DNA of 64,000 nucleotides from Planctomycetia bacterium (GTDB lineage: Bacteria > Planctomycetota > Phycisphaerae > UBA1845 > Fen-1342). Positions within the stretch are counted from its first letter, which is position 1, and each line of letters starts with the position of its first letter. The translations under genes were made by a program, and so were the position numbers. Location: the NCBI GenBank assembly GCA_015709575.1, contig CP054190.1:2478616-2542615 (forward strand), given 5' to 3'. This document shows, piece after piece, positions 16,850-25,776 of the stretch. The notes below the pieces were generated by a model, which saw only the letters and a list, made by a program, of their open reading frames with translations, did no database searches and was not told the origin of the DNA.

Positions 16850-18031
16850 ATGGACCTGCTGCTGACGTTGCTGCTGCGAAATCTGGGCCGGAACCCGCGG
16901 CGCTCCGCGCTGACGGTCGCGGCCGTGGCGATGCCGGTCGTGATTCTCGTGCTGAGCTTCACGATTGTCGCGCAGCTCAATCGCTTTCTCGATGACTCGG
17001 CGGCGCAGTTGCGGCTGGCCGTCGCGCACAAGACCTCGATCATCAACCCCCTGCCCTATGGTCACAAGGCGCGGATCGCCGCGCTCGATCCCCAGAAGCG
17101 CGACATCATTGCGGTCGTAGGCATCGCCTGGATCGGCGGCGTGCTGGCGAACGATCGCGAGCCGCTGACGACGATGGGCGTGGACGCCGACGAGTTTCCG
17201 ATCGCCTTCACCGACCACCTGCTCACGCAGCAGGAGCGCGAGGCTTGGCAGCGTGATCGCCGTGCTCTGATTGTCGGCCGCTCCACCGCGGCCAAGATGG
17301 GCTGGAAGGTCGGCGATCGCGTCACCATCCGCGCTTCCATCCCCCCCTACTCCGAGTTCTCATTTAACGTAATTTCTACGGCGCCGAAGGCCATCGACCC
17401 GGTCGCCAACTGGTGCCATCTTTCCTACGTCTTCGAGGAGCGCGCCAGGAGCGGCCTGCCGGAATCAAGCGTGGACCTGGTGAGCTTCCTGTTCGTCAAG
17501 TGCTCCGGACGCGCGGCGTTGGAGCGCTACCGCGTGGAGATCGATCGCCTGTTTGAAAACACGCCGGATGAGACGCAGACGCAGGACGAGAAGGCATTTC
17601 TCAACCAGTTCATCTCGCAGCAGTTCGACTTGCCCACCAATCTGACGCTGCTGGCGCTGATCACGATTGCCGTGGCCGTGCTGGCGGCCGCTAACACGAT
17701 GAACATGAGCTTCCGCGATCGGATCGGGGAGGCTGCGACGCTTCGCGCACTGGGGTTCTCCGCGCGCTTCGGCGCCTGGCTCTCCCTGACCGAGAGCGTG
17801 CTGCTGTGTGGTATCGGCGGCTGCGTCGGCGTCCTGGCGCCGGTGATCGCCTTCGGCTACACGCCCATCGGCGACGTGCAGATCCCGCTGATCGTGCGGC
17901 TGGAGATCGGCCCGGGAGTATGCGTCGTGGCGCTCACCCTTGCGCTGGCGATCGGGACGATCGCGGGCGCGTGGCCCGCCATCCAGGGCGGGCGACTGCG
18001 CGTGATTGACGCACTGCGGAGCCTTGAATGA
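16850..18031 (+). CDS. FtsX/MacB-type ABC permease A' (paralogue of A)
   Basis: 393 residues, MDLLLTLLLRNLGRNPRRSA at the N-terminus, one TM, a periplasmic domain and three C-terminal TMs with coupling segment MSFRDRIGEAATLRALGF. It aligns along its whole length with the permease at 14476, sharing LDPQKRDIIAVVGI, EAWQRDRRALIVG and GWKVGDRVT. It lies 20 bases after permease B and its stop overlaps permease B'. It belongs to a second permease pair formed by tandem duplication. Confidence 0.9.
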   Translation: MDLLLTLLLRNLGRNPRRSALTVAAVAMPVVILVLSFTIVAQLNRFLDDSAAQLRLAVAHKTSIINPLPYGHKARIAALDPQKRDIIAVVGIAWIGGVLANDREPLTTMGVDADEFPIAFTDHLLTQQEREAWQRDRRALIVGRSTAAKMGWKVGDRVTIRASIPPYSEFSFNVISTAPKAIDPVANWCHLSYVFEERARSGLPESSVDLVSFLFVKCSGRAALERYRVEIDRLFENTPDETQTQDEKAFLNQFISQQFDLPTNLTLLALITIAVAVLAAANTMNMSFRDRIGEAATLRALGFSARFGAWLSLTESVLLCGIGGCVGVLAPVIAFGYTPIGDVQIPLIVRLEIGPGVCVVALTLALAIGTIAGAWPAIQGGRLRVIDALRSLE

Positions 18032-19194
18032 CGCTCCCGCTGTACTACAACTGGCGCAATCTCTTTGTCCGCAAGCTCACCACGCTGCTGACCGTCGCCG
18101 TGATCGCGGTCGTCGTGGCCGCGCTGATCGTGCTGCTGTCCTTTGGAACGGGAATGCAGCGCAGCGTCGGCGGCAGCGGACATCCGGCCAACCTGCTCGT
18201 ACTCAACGCCGGTGCCACCGCCGAAAGTACAAGCCTCATCTGGCCGGAGGATGCGCGGCTGCTGGTGCAGACCCCCGGCGCCGCCGTCGGACCGGATGGT
18301 CAACCGCTGGTGAGCCTCGAAGTCGTAGTTCAAACGGACGTGCGGCGGCTTCGCGACAGCAGTTCGGCCAATGTCGCCGTGCGCGGTGTCGACGATGTGG
18401 GATTCCTCGTACACGACCAGGTGCAAGTCCGCGGACGAATGTTCACCCAGGGCGCGCGGGAAGCAATCGTCGGCCGCGCCGCACAGTCGCTCTATCGCGG
18501 CTTGAACGTCGGCGACCGCGTCGCGCTCGGACGATCGCGCAGTCACGAATATGAGATCGTCGGCGTGTTTGAATCAGCCGGCAGCGCATTCGAAAGCGAA
18601 ATCTGGGCGCCGCGAACGATGATCGCAGATTCCTACCAGCGGCGCTTCGACTCCAGCGCCGTCATTCGCCTCGACAATGCGGACCGGATGGCGGCCGCCG
18701 CGGACTACGTCAACGGCCCGGCCGTGCGCCTCAAGGCCACGTCCGAACCGGAGTACTATCGCCAGCTCAGCGACCAGTCGCAGCAGGTTGTCTACCTTGT
18801 GCTCGGGCTGGTCATCATCATGGCGACCGGCGCGGTCTTCGCCGTCGCGAACACGATGTATGCCGCGGTGGACGGGCGGCGGCGCGAAATCGCCATGCTG
18901 CGGACGCTCGGCTTCTCGCGGTTGGCGATCGTGGCCGCGTTCCTGGTCGAGGCGGCGATGATCGCCGGCCTCGCCTGCCTTGTGGGTATTGCCGCGAGCC
19001 TGCCGTTTTCCGGCCTGCGACGTGACTTCCTCTCCAACGTCACGCACTCCGTCACCGGCTTCGAGATCGTTATCACCCCCGGCATCTGCCTGGCCGCCCT
19101 GGCCGCGGCGCTGCTGGTGGGCGTGATCGGGGCGGCCGCTCCCTCGGCGAGGGCCGCCCGAACGCCGATCGTGAGGGCGCTGCGCCGTGGATGA
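18028..19194 (+). CDS. FtsX/MacB-type ABC permease B' (paralogue of B)
   Basis: 388 residues, beginning MTLPLYYNWRNLFVRKLTT, closely matching permease B (MALPLRYHWRNLLVRRTTS). Periplasmic segments VGRAAQSLYRGLNVGDRV and FESEIWAP and the coupling helix RREIAMLRTLGF are shared too. It is the last gene of the overlapping permease run; a perfect 13-bp hairpin spans its stop codon. An HlyD-type adaptor follows after 172 bases, suggesting efflux across the envelope. Confidence 0.9.
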   Translation: MTLPLYYNWRNLFVRKLTTLLTVAVIAVVVAALIVLLSFGTGMQRSVGGSGHPANLLVLNAGATAESTSLIWPEDARLLVQTPGAAVGPDGQPLVSLEVVVQTDVRRLRDSSSANVAVRGVDDVGFLVHDQVQVRGRMFTQGAREAIVGRAAQSLYRGLNVGDRVALGRSRSHEYEIVGVFESAGSAFESEIWAPRTMIADSYQRRFDSSAVIRLDNADRMAAAADYVNGPAVRLKATSEPEYYRQLSDQSQQVVYLVLGLVIIMATGAVFAVANTMYAAVDGRRREIAMLRTLGFSRLAIVAAFLVEAAMIAGLACLVGIAASLPFSGLRRDFLSNVTHSVTGFEIVITPGICLAALAAALLVGVIGAAAPSARAARTPIVRALRRG

Positions 19195-19209
19195 TGACGG
19201 CGCAGCGCC
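19176..19209 (+). terminator. Perfect 13-bp hairpin spanning the stop codon of permease B'
   Basis: GGCGCTGCGCCGT (19176-19188) pairs perfectly with 19197-19209, with the loop GGATGATG containing the TGA stop (19192-19194). There is no U-tract. It probably ends or attenuates the ABC operon, or protects its 3' end. Confidence 0.5.
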
Positions 19210-19354
19210 GGCACCGGCACGCCGATCCGCGACGATCGCCGGGGATTCGCGTCGATCGGCGCCGGAATGGGCCATTAGACGCCGTTCCGCGGCCCATCCG
19301 GGTTGTCGCACCCGCCTCCGGATTCTCCCCGGCTCCGCCTTGTCGCCGGGCGGA

Positions 19355-19360
19355 TAGAAT
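19355..19360 (+). promoter_or_regulatory. Candidate -10 hexamer just before the adaptor ATG
   Basis: TAGAAT lies six bases upstream of the ATG at 19367. No convincing -35 and no Shine-Dalgarno are seen. The placement would give a leaderless transcript. Confidence 0.35.
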
Positions 19361-19366
19361 GTCGGC

Positions 19367-20614
19367 ATGAGCGCACCGCGCCTGCGCGAGCAGTTGCAAT
19401 CCCTGTCGATCGGCACTCATCAGCGGCCCGTCGCATCCGCCGCCGCGCGCACACGTCGAGTCGCTCCGGTTATCGTTCTGTTGCTGGTGGGTGGGTTGGG
19501 GGCTGCGGGTTGGTATGGTCGGGAACACATCCGCGGCTGGTGGGGTAGCGCCCGTGCGGTGTTGGACACCGCGCCTGCCCTGGATGTCCGGCCGATCACA
19601 GTCAGTGTCACGCGCAATGCCCCGCAGACGGGCGTCGTACTGACAGCGTCCGGGAAGATCGTCGCGGATCACCAGGTAGATGTCGCGACCAAGGTTTCCG
19701 GCCAGATCGTCGCGCTGAAGTTCGAGCAGGGCGATGCTGTCGCTTCGGGACAACAATTGGCTCTCATTGAGGATCGCAACTACCGCGCGCTGCGCGACCA
19801 GGCGGCGGCACGGCTGGCACGCGCGAAAGCCACGCTCGCTTTCCAGCAGGTCAACTGGGCGCGGATCCAGACGGTTGACCGCATGTGGTCGGAAATCGAG
19901 CTGGCCGACGCGCGACGGGCGCTGGATGAGGCCGCGGCCGACGTCAATGCGGCGGAGGCGGCGCTGGACTTTGCCTCGAAGCAGCTTGAGGACTGCGTGG
20001 TAACGGCCCCCATCGCCGGCGTCGTGCTGGAGCGCAACGTCGAAGTGGGGGATTTTGTCGCGGCGGAGGGCGGCCGCGGGGCGAACGCCAACGCCCTGTT
20101 CGCCTCCATCGCGGACATGACCAAACTGAGGGTCGAGATCGATGTCAGCGAGCTGGACATCGCACGCCTGTCGCGCGGGATGCGCTGCGTGGTGACGCCG
20201 GATGCGTACAAGGACCGCCGTTACAACGGCTCGGTGATGTGGATCGACCCCGGCGCAAATTATGCCAAGGCGACCGTGCAAGTGAAGGTGCGGATCGAAT
20301 CACCGGATGACCTCCTGCGGGTGGACGGCTCGGCGCAGGTGCAGTTCCTCTCGCCCGATGCCGCGGTGGAAAGCCGAGAGCCGACCTCCGCTGCGGCCGA
20401 GCAGCTTTGGATCCCGGCGCAAGCGCTTCGGAGTGAGGCCGACGGCGCCACATTCGTTTTCGCGGTGACGGACGGCCGGCTGCGGCGCGTGCCGGTGCGC
20501 GTGGCGGAGCGCCGGGGTGAGAGCGTGCGAGTCACGGACGGACTACGCGGCGGGGAGCGGATCGCAACGGCCGAGGTGGCGCGCCTGAGCGACGGGCAGC
20601 GTGTTCGCGAATAG
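19367..20614 (+). CDS. HlyD/MacA-family periplasmic adaptor
   Basis: Membrane-fusion protein of 415 residues linking an inner-membrane exporter to the outer membrane. A single TM at about 33-52 (VAPVIVLLLVGGLGAAGWYG) is followed by the first biotinyl-lipoyl half (VDVATKVSGQIVALKFEQGD), an alpha-helical hairpin of about 100 residues and the second lipoyl half (VVTAPIAGVVLERNVEVGDF). Beta-barrel and membrane-proximal domains follow and end in VTDGLRGGERIATAEVARL. The preceding FtsX-type permeases make MacA the best analogue. The next gene starts at or just after its stop. Confidence 0.9.
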   Translation: MSAPRLREQLQSLSIGTHQRPVASAAARTRRVAPVIVLLLVGGLGAAGWYGREHIRGWWGSARAVLDTAPALDVRPITVSVTRNAPQTGVVLTASGKIVADHQVDVATKVSGQIVALKFEQGDAVASGQQLALIEDRNYRALRDQAAARLARAKATLAFQQVNWARIQTVDRMWSEIELADARRALDEAAADVNAAEAALDFASKQLEDCVVTAPIAGVVLERNVEVGDFVAAEGGRGANANALFASIADMTKLRVEIDVSELDIARLSRGMRCVVTPDAYKDRRYNGSVMWIDPGANYAKATVQVKVRIESPDDLLRVDGSAQVQFLSPDAAVESREPTSAAAEQLWIPAQALRSEADGATFVFAVTDGRLRRVPVRVAERRGESVRVTDGLRGGERIATAEVARLSDGQRVRE

Positions 20615-20633
20615 GACGGCGGAGACGGTCGCG

Positions 20634-21422
20634 ATGCTGCGTCATCTGAGGCTGCTGGCGCTGCTGGCGAAGATCAGCATCCAGAATGAAGCGGCGTACC
20701 GCGTGGATTTCTACCTGCGGGCCGTGAGCAGTTCGCTTCAGCTCTGCGGCGAGCTGCTCATGCTATGGACGATCTTTTCGAACACGCGCTCGGTGGCAGG
20801 CTGGGGCGTCTTCGAAATGGTGATCCTGCTGGGGGTCTTTCGGGTGATCAGCGCGTTGATCGGCATGGTCATCGCGCCGAACATGCGCCAACTGATGGAA
20901 GACATCCGCAGCGGCACACTGGATTTTGTGCTGACCAAGCCGGTTAGCAGCCAGGTGTACGTCTCGTTCCGCACGCTGGTTTTCTGGCAACTAACGGACG
21001 TGCTGCTGGGCATGGGGCTGATCGTCGTGGGAGCGTCGCAGCTCGCGGGGGTTGTGTCAGCCGGGCGAGCGTCCGCGTTTGTCGTGATGGTGGCGTGCGG
21101 CGCCGTCATCATCTATTCCGTCTGGCTGGTGCTGGCGACCAGCGTGTTCTGGTTTACGCGCATCGCGAACATTGAAATGGTGTTCTGGAACGTATTTGAA
21201 GCCGGTCGATACCCGGTGGACATCTACCGCGCCCCGTTTCGCTGGATACTGACATACGCCCTGCCGCTGGCGTTTCTTACGACGTTTCCGGCCGCGGTGC
21301 TCGCCGGCCGCGCCGAGCCGACCTCGCTACTGGGTGCGGTCGGCGTTGCGGCTGCAGCGCTGACCGGCGCTACGCTTTTCTGGCGCTTCGGCCTGCGCTC
21401 CTACAGTGGAGCTTCGGCATGA
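20634..21422 (+). CDS. ABC-2 family transporter permease (COG3694-like)
   Basis: About 262 residues and six hydrophobic segments, with features of the COG3694 permease family: an N-terminal AYRVDFYLRAV, then GWGVFEMVILLGVFRVI, the cytoplasmic LMEDIRSGTLDFVLTKPVSS and ARVWLVLATSVFWF-like segments. Such permeases normally occur with a second permease (COG4587) and an ATPase (COG4586); neither is nearby. A GTG at 20601 would overlap the adaptor stop and add 11 residues; the ATG at 20634 fits the family better. The substrate is unknown. Confidence 0.8.
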   Translation: MLRHLRLLALLAKISIQNEAAYRVDFYLRAVSSSLQLCGELLMLWTIFSNTRSVAGWGVFEMVILLGVFRVISALIGMVIAPNMRQLMEDIRSGTLDFVLTKPVSSQVYVSFRTLVFWQLTDVLLGMGLIVVGASQLAGVVSAGRASAFVVMVACGAVIIYSVWLVLATSVFWFTRIANIEMVFWNVFEAGRYPVDIYRAPFRWILTYALPLAFLTTFPAAVLAGRAEPTSLLGAVGVAAAALTGATLFWRFGLRSYSGASA

Positions 21423-21490
21423 GTCACTTGTGCATGACCCGTTACCCCTGGATTCCCGACCCACCCTCTGACAGGACAGATTGACGCATC

Positions 21491-22057
21491 ATGGTTCACC
21501 CCTGGCACGACATCACCCCGGCACTCCCCGATTTTGAACTGCCGCTGCACTTCAAGACCGTCATCGAAATCCCGTCCGGCTCACGGAACAAGTATGAGCT
21601 GGACAAGGGATCCGGCCTGCTGCGGCTGGATCGCGTGATCAGTTCGTCGGTGATGTACCCGGCGAACTACGGGTTCATCCCGCAGACGCTGGGCGAGGAC
21701 GACGACCCGCTCGATGTGCTGGTCTATTGCACCGAGGAGATTCCGCCGCTGTGCATCTGCCGGGCGCGGGCCGTCGGACTGATGAGCATGATCGACAATG
21801 GGCAGGCGGATCACAAGATCGTGGCCGTGCTGATGGAAGATCCTCACTACGCCGAATACGAGAACGCGACCGATTTCCCGCGCCACGTCTTTCGCATGCT
21901 CAAGCGCTTCTTCGAGGATTACAAGCAACTGGAAAACAAGCAGGTCGCCGTAGAGGAAATTCAGGACGCGTCGGCCGCCCTGCCGATCATCGTGTCGGCG
22001 CTGGAGCGCTACTCGGCGGCCAGGCGGCGCGGGTCAATCAGCGGATTGCTCAAGTAA
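21491..22057 (+). CDS. ppa: Family I inorganic pyrophosphatase
   Basis: Hydrolyses pyrophosphate released by nucleic acid, amino acid activation and CoA reactions; cytoplasmic and Mg-dependent. The protein has 188 residues. The family signature DDDPLD is at 70-75, and the substrate-binding EIPSGSRNKYELDK and YPANYGFIPQT are intact. A C-terminal helix ends with SISGLLK. The gene is on its own, convergent with ffh 75 bases away, with a hairpin directly after the stop. Confidence 0.95.
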   Translation: MVHPWHDITPALPDFELPLHFKTVIEIPSGSRNKYELDKGSGLLRLDRVISSSVMYPANYGFIPQTLGEDDDPLDVLVYCTEEIPPLCICRARAVGLMSMIDNGQADHKIVAVLMEDPHYAEYENATDFPRHVFRMLKRFFEDYKQLENKQVAVEEIQDASAALPIIVSALERYSAARRRGSISGLLK

Positions 22058-22075
22058 GGGCCGGATCATCGGCCC
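22058..22075 (+). terminator. Hairpin immediately after ppa
   Basis: GGGCCG and CGGCCC form a 6-bp stem around the loop GATCAT, starting at the base after the ppa stop. No U-tract follows. It lies in the gap between convergent ppa and ffh and may act in both directions. Confidence 0.4.
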
Positions 22076-22131
22076 GGTACCCGGTCGCGAACCGTGGCGG
22101 CGCAGAAGCCGTCGCGGCGCCGGCCACCGGT

Positions 22132-23577
22132 TCAGCGGCGTTTGCGGCGCTTCTGATCCTTGGCACGGGCGCGCGGGTCGTGGCGCGAGCCTGCCGGCAT
22201 GGCGCCCGGCTTGAGCTTGGGTACGGCGCCGCCGCTGAACAGCCCCATCCCCGCCAGGTCGCGGGTCATGGCGAGCTTGCCGCCCATCCCCATCCCGGCC
22301 ATCTGCTTCATCAGCGGGCGCATCTGCAGGAAGTTCTTGACCAGTTGCGACACTTCCTGCAACTCGACACCCGCGCCGCGCGCGATCCGCCGTCGCCGCG
22401 AGGCCTCGATGACGTCCGGGTTGCGCCGCTCGCGCGGAGTCATGCTGTGTACGATGCCGCGCAGGCGGGCGAGCTGCTCCTCGTTGATATCGAGCTGGCT
22501 GAGCGCGTTTCCGACGCCGGGGATCATCTTCAGCAGGCTCTTGATCGGACCCATCTTGCCCAGGCTCTCGAGCTGCGACAGAAAGTCGTCCAGCCCGAGC
22601 TGCCCCTTGAGCATGCGCTCCTGCGTCTTCTGGACCTGCTCAGCATCCAGCGTTTCCTGGGCCTTTTCGACCAGCGAGACGACATCGCCCATCCCCAGAA
22701 TGCGACCCGCAATGCGCTCCGCGTGAAATTCCTCCAGCGCATCGAGTTTCTCACCGACACCGATGAACTTGATCGGCTTGCCGGTCACCGCGCGGACCGA
22801 CAGCGCCGCTCCGCCGCGCGTGTCTGAATCGAACTTCGTGAGGATGACGCCATCCAGCTCCAGCCGCTGGTCGAACACCTTGGCCGTGTTCACCGCGTCC
22901 TGGCCGGTCATGGCGTCCAGCACCAAAAAGACCTGGTGCGGCTGCGTTCCCTGCGCGACCTGCCCCAATTCGGCCATCAGCTCTTCATCAATCGCGAGGC
23001 GGCCGGCGGTGTCCAGAATCACGACGTCGCGGTCCATCCGCCGAGCGCTGGCAACGGCATTGCGGCAGACGCGAACCGGGTTCTGGTGGTCGCGCTCGGC
23101 GTACACGGGTACGTCGAGCTGGCGACCGAGCGTTTCGAGCTGGTCGATCGCGGCGGGCCGCTTCAGGTCGGCGGCCACCAGCAGCGGCTTCTTGCCGCGG
23201 CTCATGCAATAACGGGCGAGCTTTCCACAGGTGGTGGTCTTGCCGGAGCCCTGCAACCCCGCCATCAGGATCACGGTCGGCGGATCGGATACGAACGGGA
23301 TCCGCGTTTCGACCGTCCCCATCAGGGCAACCAGCTCGTCGTGGACGATCTTGACGATCATCTGCTCGGGCCGGACGGTCTTGACGACCTCCGCCCCGAC
23401 GGCCTTGGCCACCACGTCGTCGCAGAACTTGCGCGCGACGTCCAGGTTCACGTCCGCTTCGAGCAGCGCCGTGCGGATTTCGCGCATGGCGTCCCGAACG
23501 TTGCTCTCGCTGATGCGCCCCTTACCGCCGATCGCGCGGAAAACGCCGCCAAGTTTCTCGCTGAGTGCCTCAAACAT
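22132..23577 (-). CDS. ffh: Signal recognition particle protein Ffh
   Basis: GTPase that binds signal sequences and SRP RNA and delivers nascent membrane proteins to FtsY. From the ATG at 23577 the protein has 481 residues. The N-domain begins MFEALSEKLGGVFRAIGG. The G-domain has G1 GLQGSGKTTT (107-116), the DTAGRL motif, TKFDSDTRGGA and the GVGEKLDALEEF closing loop. The Met-rich M-domain includes LPLLK-type helices and GMGGKLAMTRDLAGMG; the tail is basic. The frame stays open far upstream but that region is antisense to guaB, so the longer form is not real. A TACACT -10-like hexamer ends nine bases before the ATG. Confidence 0.96.
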   Translation of the reverse strand: MFEALSEKLGGVFRAIGGKGRISESNVRDAMREIRTALLEADVNLDVARKFCDDVVAKAVGAEVVKTVRPEQMIVKIVHDELVALMGTVETRIPFVSDPPTVILMAGLQGSGKTTTCGKLARYCMSRGKKPLLVAADLKRPAAIDQLETLGRQLDVPVYAERDHQNPVRVCRNAVASARRMDRDVVILDTAGRLAIDEELMAELGQVAQGTQPHQVFLVLDAMTGQDAVNTAKVFDQRLELDGVILTKFDSDTRGGAALSVRAVTGKPIKFIGVGEKLDALEEFHAERIAGRILGMGDVVSLVEKAQETLDAEQVQKTQERMLKGQLGLDDFLSQLESLGKMGPIKSLLKMIPGVGNALSQLDINEEQLARLRGIVHSMTPRERRNPDVIEASRRRRIARGAGVELQEVSQLVKNFLQMRPLMKQMAGMGMGGKLAMTRDLAGMGLFSGGAVPKLKPGAMPAGSRHDPRARAKDQKRRKRR

Positions 23578-23630
23578 AGGCCCGGCAGTGTACCCGAGGC
23601 CCTTCTCTAACGGCACATGGCGGCCGGTCC

Positions 23631-23658
23631 TTGACGTTGCGGCGGCGATCCGTATGAT
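23631..23658 (+). promoter_or_regulatory. Sigma-70 promoter of guaB, likely leaderless
   Basis: TTGACG (23631-23636), a 16-base spacer and TATGAT (23653-23658). Only six bases separate the -10 from the ATG at 23665, so transcription should start at or next to the start codon. There is no Shine-Dalgarno. Confidence 0.7.
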
Positions 23659-23664
23659 CGCGAC

Positions 23665-25140
23665 ATGGCGGACAGTCCCCCTTTCGATCGCATCCTCGGC
23701 GAAGCACTGACCTTTGATGATGTGCTGCTGGTGCCGGACCGCGCCAGCGTCCACCCGCGCGACGTCGATGTTTCGACGCAGCTCACGCGCAACATCCGCA
23801 TCAACATCCCACTGCTCAGCGCCCCGATGGACACCGTTACCGAAAGCAGCCTCGCCATCGCGCTGGCGCAGGAGGGTGGTATCGGCGTCATTCACCGCAA
23901 CCTGCCGCCGGACGCGCAAGCACGAGAGGTGCGCAAGGTAAAGCGCTCCGAAAGCGGCGTGATTCTCGACCCCGTCACGCTGCGGCCGAACGACACCGTC
24001 GAGCGCGCCCGCCACGTGATGCGCCTGCACAACGTCAGCGGCATCCCGATCACGACCGAGGACGGCATGCTCGCCGGCATCCTGACGCGCCGTGACATGA
24101 AGTTCTGCGATAGCGCCGAGGGCCGAATCGCCGAAGTCATGACGCGCGAGGGGCTGGTCACCGCCGCTCCGGACACGACGCTCGACGCTGCGGAAAAGAT
24201 CCTCAAGCTCGCCCGCGTCGAGAAGCTGCTGCTGGTGGATCGCCACGGCCGCCTCACCGGACTGATCACCATGCGCGACATCGATCGCGCCCGCGAGTTC
24301 CCGCAGCGCTGTAAGGACAACCGCGGCCGGCTGCGCGTGGGCGCTGCCGTCGGCGCGCATGACTATGATCGAGCCGCCCAGCTCATCGCCGCCGATTGCG
24401 ATGTACTCGTGATCGACAGCGCCCACGGCCATTCGGACGCCGTCATCGAAACCTGCGCGAAGCTCAAGAAGTCCGGCAACGTGCAAATCATTGCCGGGAA
24501 CGTCGCCACTGCCCGCGGGGCGACCGATCTTGCCGATGCCGGGGCGGATGCCATCAAGGTCGGCATCGGCCCCGGCTCGATCTGCACCACGCGGGTCGTC
24601 TCCGGCGCGGGCATGCCGCAAATCACTGCCGTGATGAACGCTGTGAGCGTGTCGCCGGTTCCGGTCATCGCGGACGGCGGCGTTCGGCTGAGCGGCGACG
24701 TTGTCAAGGCATTGGCGGCCGGCGCCAGCAGCGTCATGATGGGCTCGCTGTTCGCGGGGCTGGATGAGTCCCCGGGCCAACTCGTGCTGTGGCGCGGCCG
24801 GCGCTACAAGGAGTATCGCGGCATGGGCTCACTCGGCGCCATGCAGGCCGGCAGTGCCGAGCGCTACGGGCAATCCGCCGATCAGCCGCGCAAACTGGTG
24901 CCGGAGGGCGTCGAGGGCCGTGTGCCTTACCGCGGACCGCTCTCCGAATACGTATTCCAGATGGTCGGCGGGCTGCGTCAGGGCATGGGGTATGTCGGCG
25001 CCGCCAATATTGAGGAGCTCCGCACGAAGACGCGCTTCGTCCGCGTCACCGGGGCAGGCGTGGTCGAATCTCACCCGCACGACATCGCCATCACGAAGGA
25101 ACCGACCAACTACGCGGTGGACTACACCGCCGAGGAATGA
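23665..25140 (+). CDS. guaB: Inosine-5'-monophosphate dehydrogenase
   Basis: Oxidises IMP to XMP with NAD, the committed step of GMP synthesis. The 491-residue protein has the N-terminal [13 protein letters not shown], two CBS domains at about 95-210 ([20 protein letters not shown] and [20 protein letters not shown]), and the catalytic loop [11 protein letters not shown] with Cys307. The flap region [20 protein letters not shown] and the C-terminal [20 protein letters not shown] follow. Length and motifs are standard. A clear promoter lies directly before the ATG; a lipoprotein gene starts 7 bases after its stop. Confidence 0.97.
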   Translation: MADSPPFDRILGEALTFDDVLLVPDRASVHPRDVDVSTQLTRNIRINIPLLSAPMDTVTESSLAIALAQEGGIGVIHRNLPPDAQAREVRKVKRSESGVILDPVTLRPNDTVERARHVMRLHNVSGIPITTEDGMLAGILTRRDMKFCDSAEGRIAEVMTREGLVTAAPDTTLDAAEKILKLARVEKLLLVDRHGRLTGLITMRDIDRAREFPQRCKDNRGRLRVGAAVGAHDYDRAAQLIAADCDVLVIDSAHGHSDAVIETCAKLKKSGNVQIIAGNVATARGATDLADAGADAIKVGIGPGSICTTRVVSGAGMPQITAVMNAVSVSPVPVIADGGVRLSGDVVKALAAGASSVMMGSLFAGLDESPGQLVLWRGRRYKEYRGMGSLGAMQAGSAERYGQSADQPRKLVPEGVEGRVPYRGPLSEYVFQMVGGLRQGMGYVGAANIEELRTKTRFVRVTGAGVVESHPHDIAITKEPTNYAVDYTAEE

Positions 25141-25147
25141 GGCCGCC

Positions 25148-25678
25148 ATGCTTCGCCAGACGCTCCGCTGTTGCATTGCAGCCGCCATCGCGGCCGCCGC
25201 CGGCTGCTCGCATGTCGAGAACCAGTGGCGCGAGGATGGGCCGTCGGTCTACGCCGCGTGGGAGTCCCCCACGGAGGCTGAGCTTCGCGCCGGCGGCGAC
25301 CCGGCCGCTCCGCGTGCCCGAGACTGGCCCGCGCTGGTGACTCACGCCGCGGACGGGCGGGTGTCGCATTTTCCATTGCACTTCGAGGATCCGCTTGAGG
25401 ATCGCGGCGTGGAGGCGCTTTCTTCCCGCGAAGAATACGCGCTCGGATGGGAGGACCTGGTCGCGGCGCCATGGAGTTATGGCCGCCACTGGCTCAACAT
25501 TGCTGCCTACCCGGTCAGCCTGATCGTGACGCCGCCGTGGACCCTGATGGAAAGCGACGGCCGCCTCAGTCGCCAGGCGCTCGGATACGACCACGACGCG
25601 ACGCGAGCCGACCCGTGGGAGGCGCGGGTGCCGCCGCCGGGACTGGCCCGCCGGGAAGCTGCGCCAAATCCCGAGTAA
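25148..25678 (+). CDS. Small lipoprotein of unknown function
   Basis: A 176-residue protein. The first 20 residues (MLRQTLRCCIAAAIAAAAGC) form a lipoprotein signal with Cys20 as the likely lipidation site. The body has no recognised domain: it is acidic and Pro-rich with a conserved-looking patch LSSREEYALGWEDLVAAPWS and a hydrophobic stretch NIAAYPVSLIVTPPWTLM. The gene is 7 bases after guaB, so it is probably cotranscribed. The ATG at 25148 was chosen because the signal peptide begins there. Confidence 0.7.
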   Translation: MLRQTLRCCIAAAIAAAAGCSHVENQWREDGPSVYAAWESPTEAELRAGGDPAAPRARDWPALVTHAADGRVSHFPLHFEDPLEDRGVEALSSREEYALGWEDLVAAPWSYGRHWLNIAAYPVSLIVTPPWTLMESDGRLSRQALGYDHDATRADPWEARVPPPGLARREAAPNPE

Positions 25679-25739
25679 TTCAGGGCGATCGGCATCATTC
25701 CGCAACAGCCTGCGTCTGACACCGCCACCGCCCCGGCAC

Positions 25740-25768
25740 TTTCTCGCCCGCGCTGAATCCGCGATAAT
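25740..25768 (+). promoter_or_regulatory. Candidate gltX promoter, likely leaderless
   Basis: GATAAT (25763-25768) lies eight bases before the ATG at 25777, with a weak TTTCTC (25740-25745) at a 17-base spacing. No Shine-Dalgarno is present. Confidence 0.45.
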
Positions 25769-25776
25769 CCGCCGCC

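Noticed and set aside
23578-24780. 400-codon N-terminal extension of Ffh
   Set aside because: It is antisense to guaB; the true Ffh N-terminus (MFEALSEKLGGVFR) begins at 23577.
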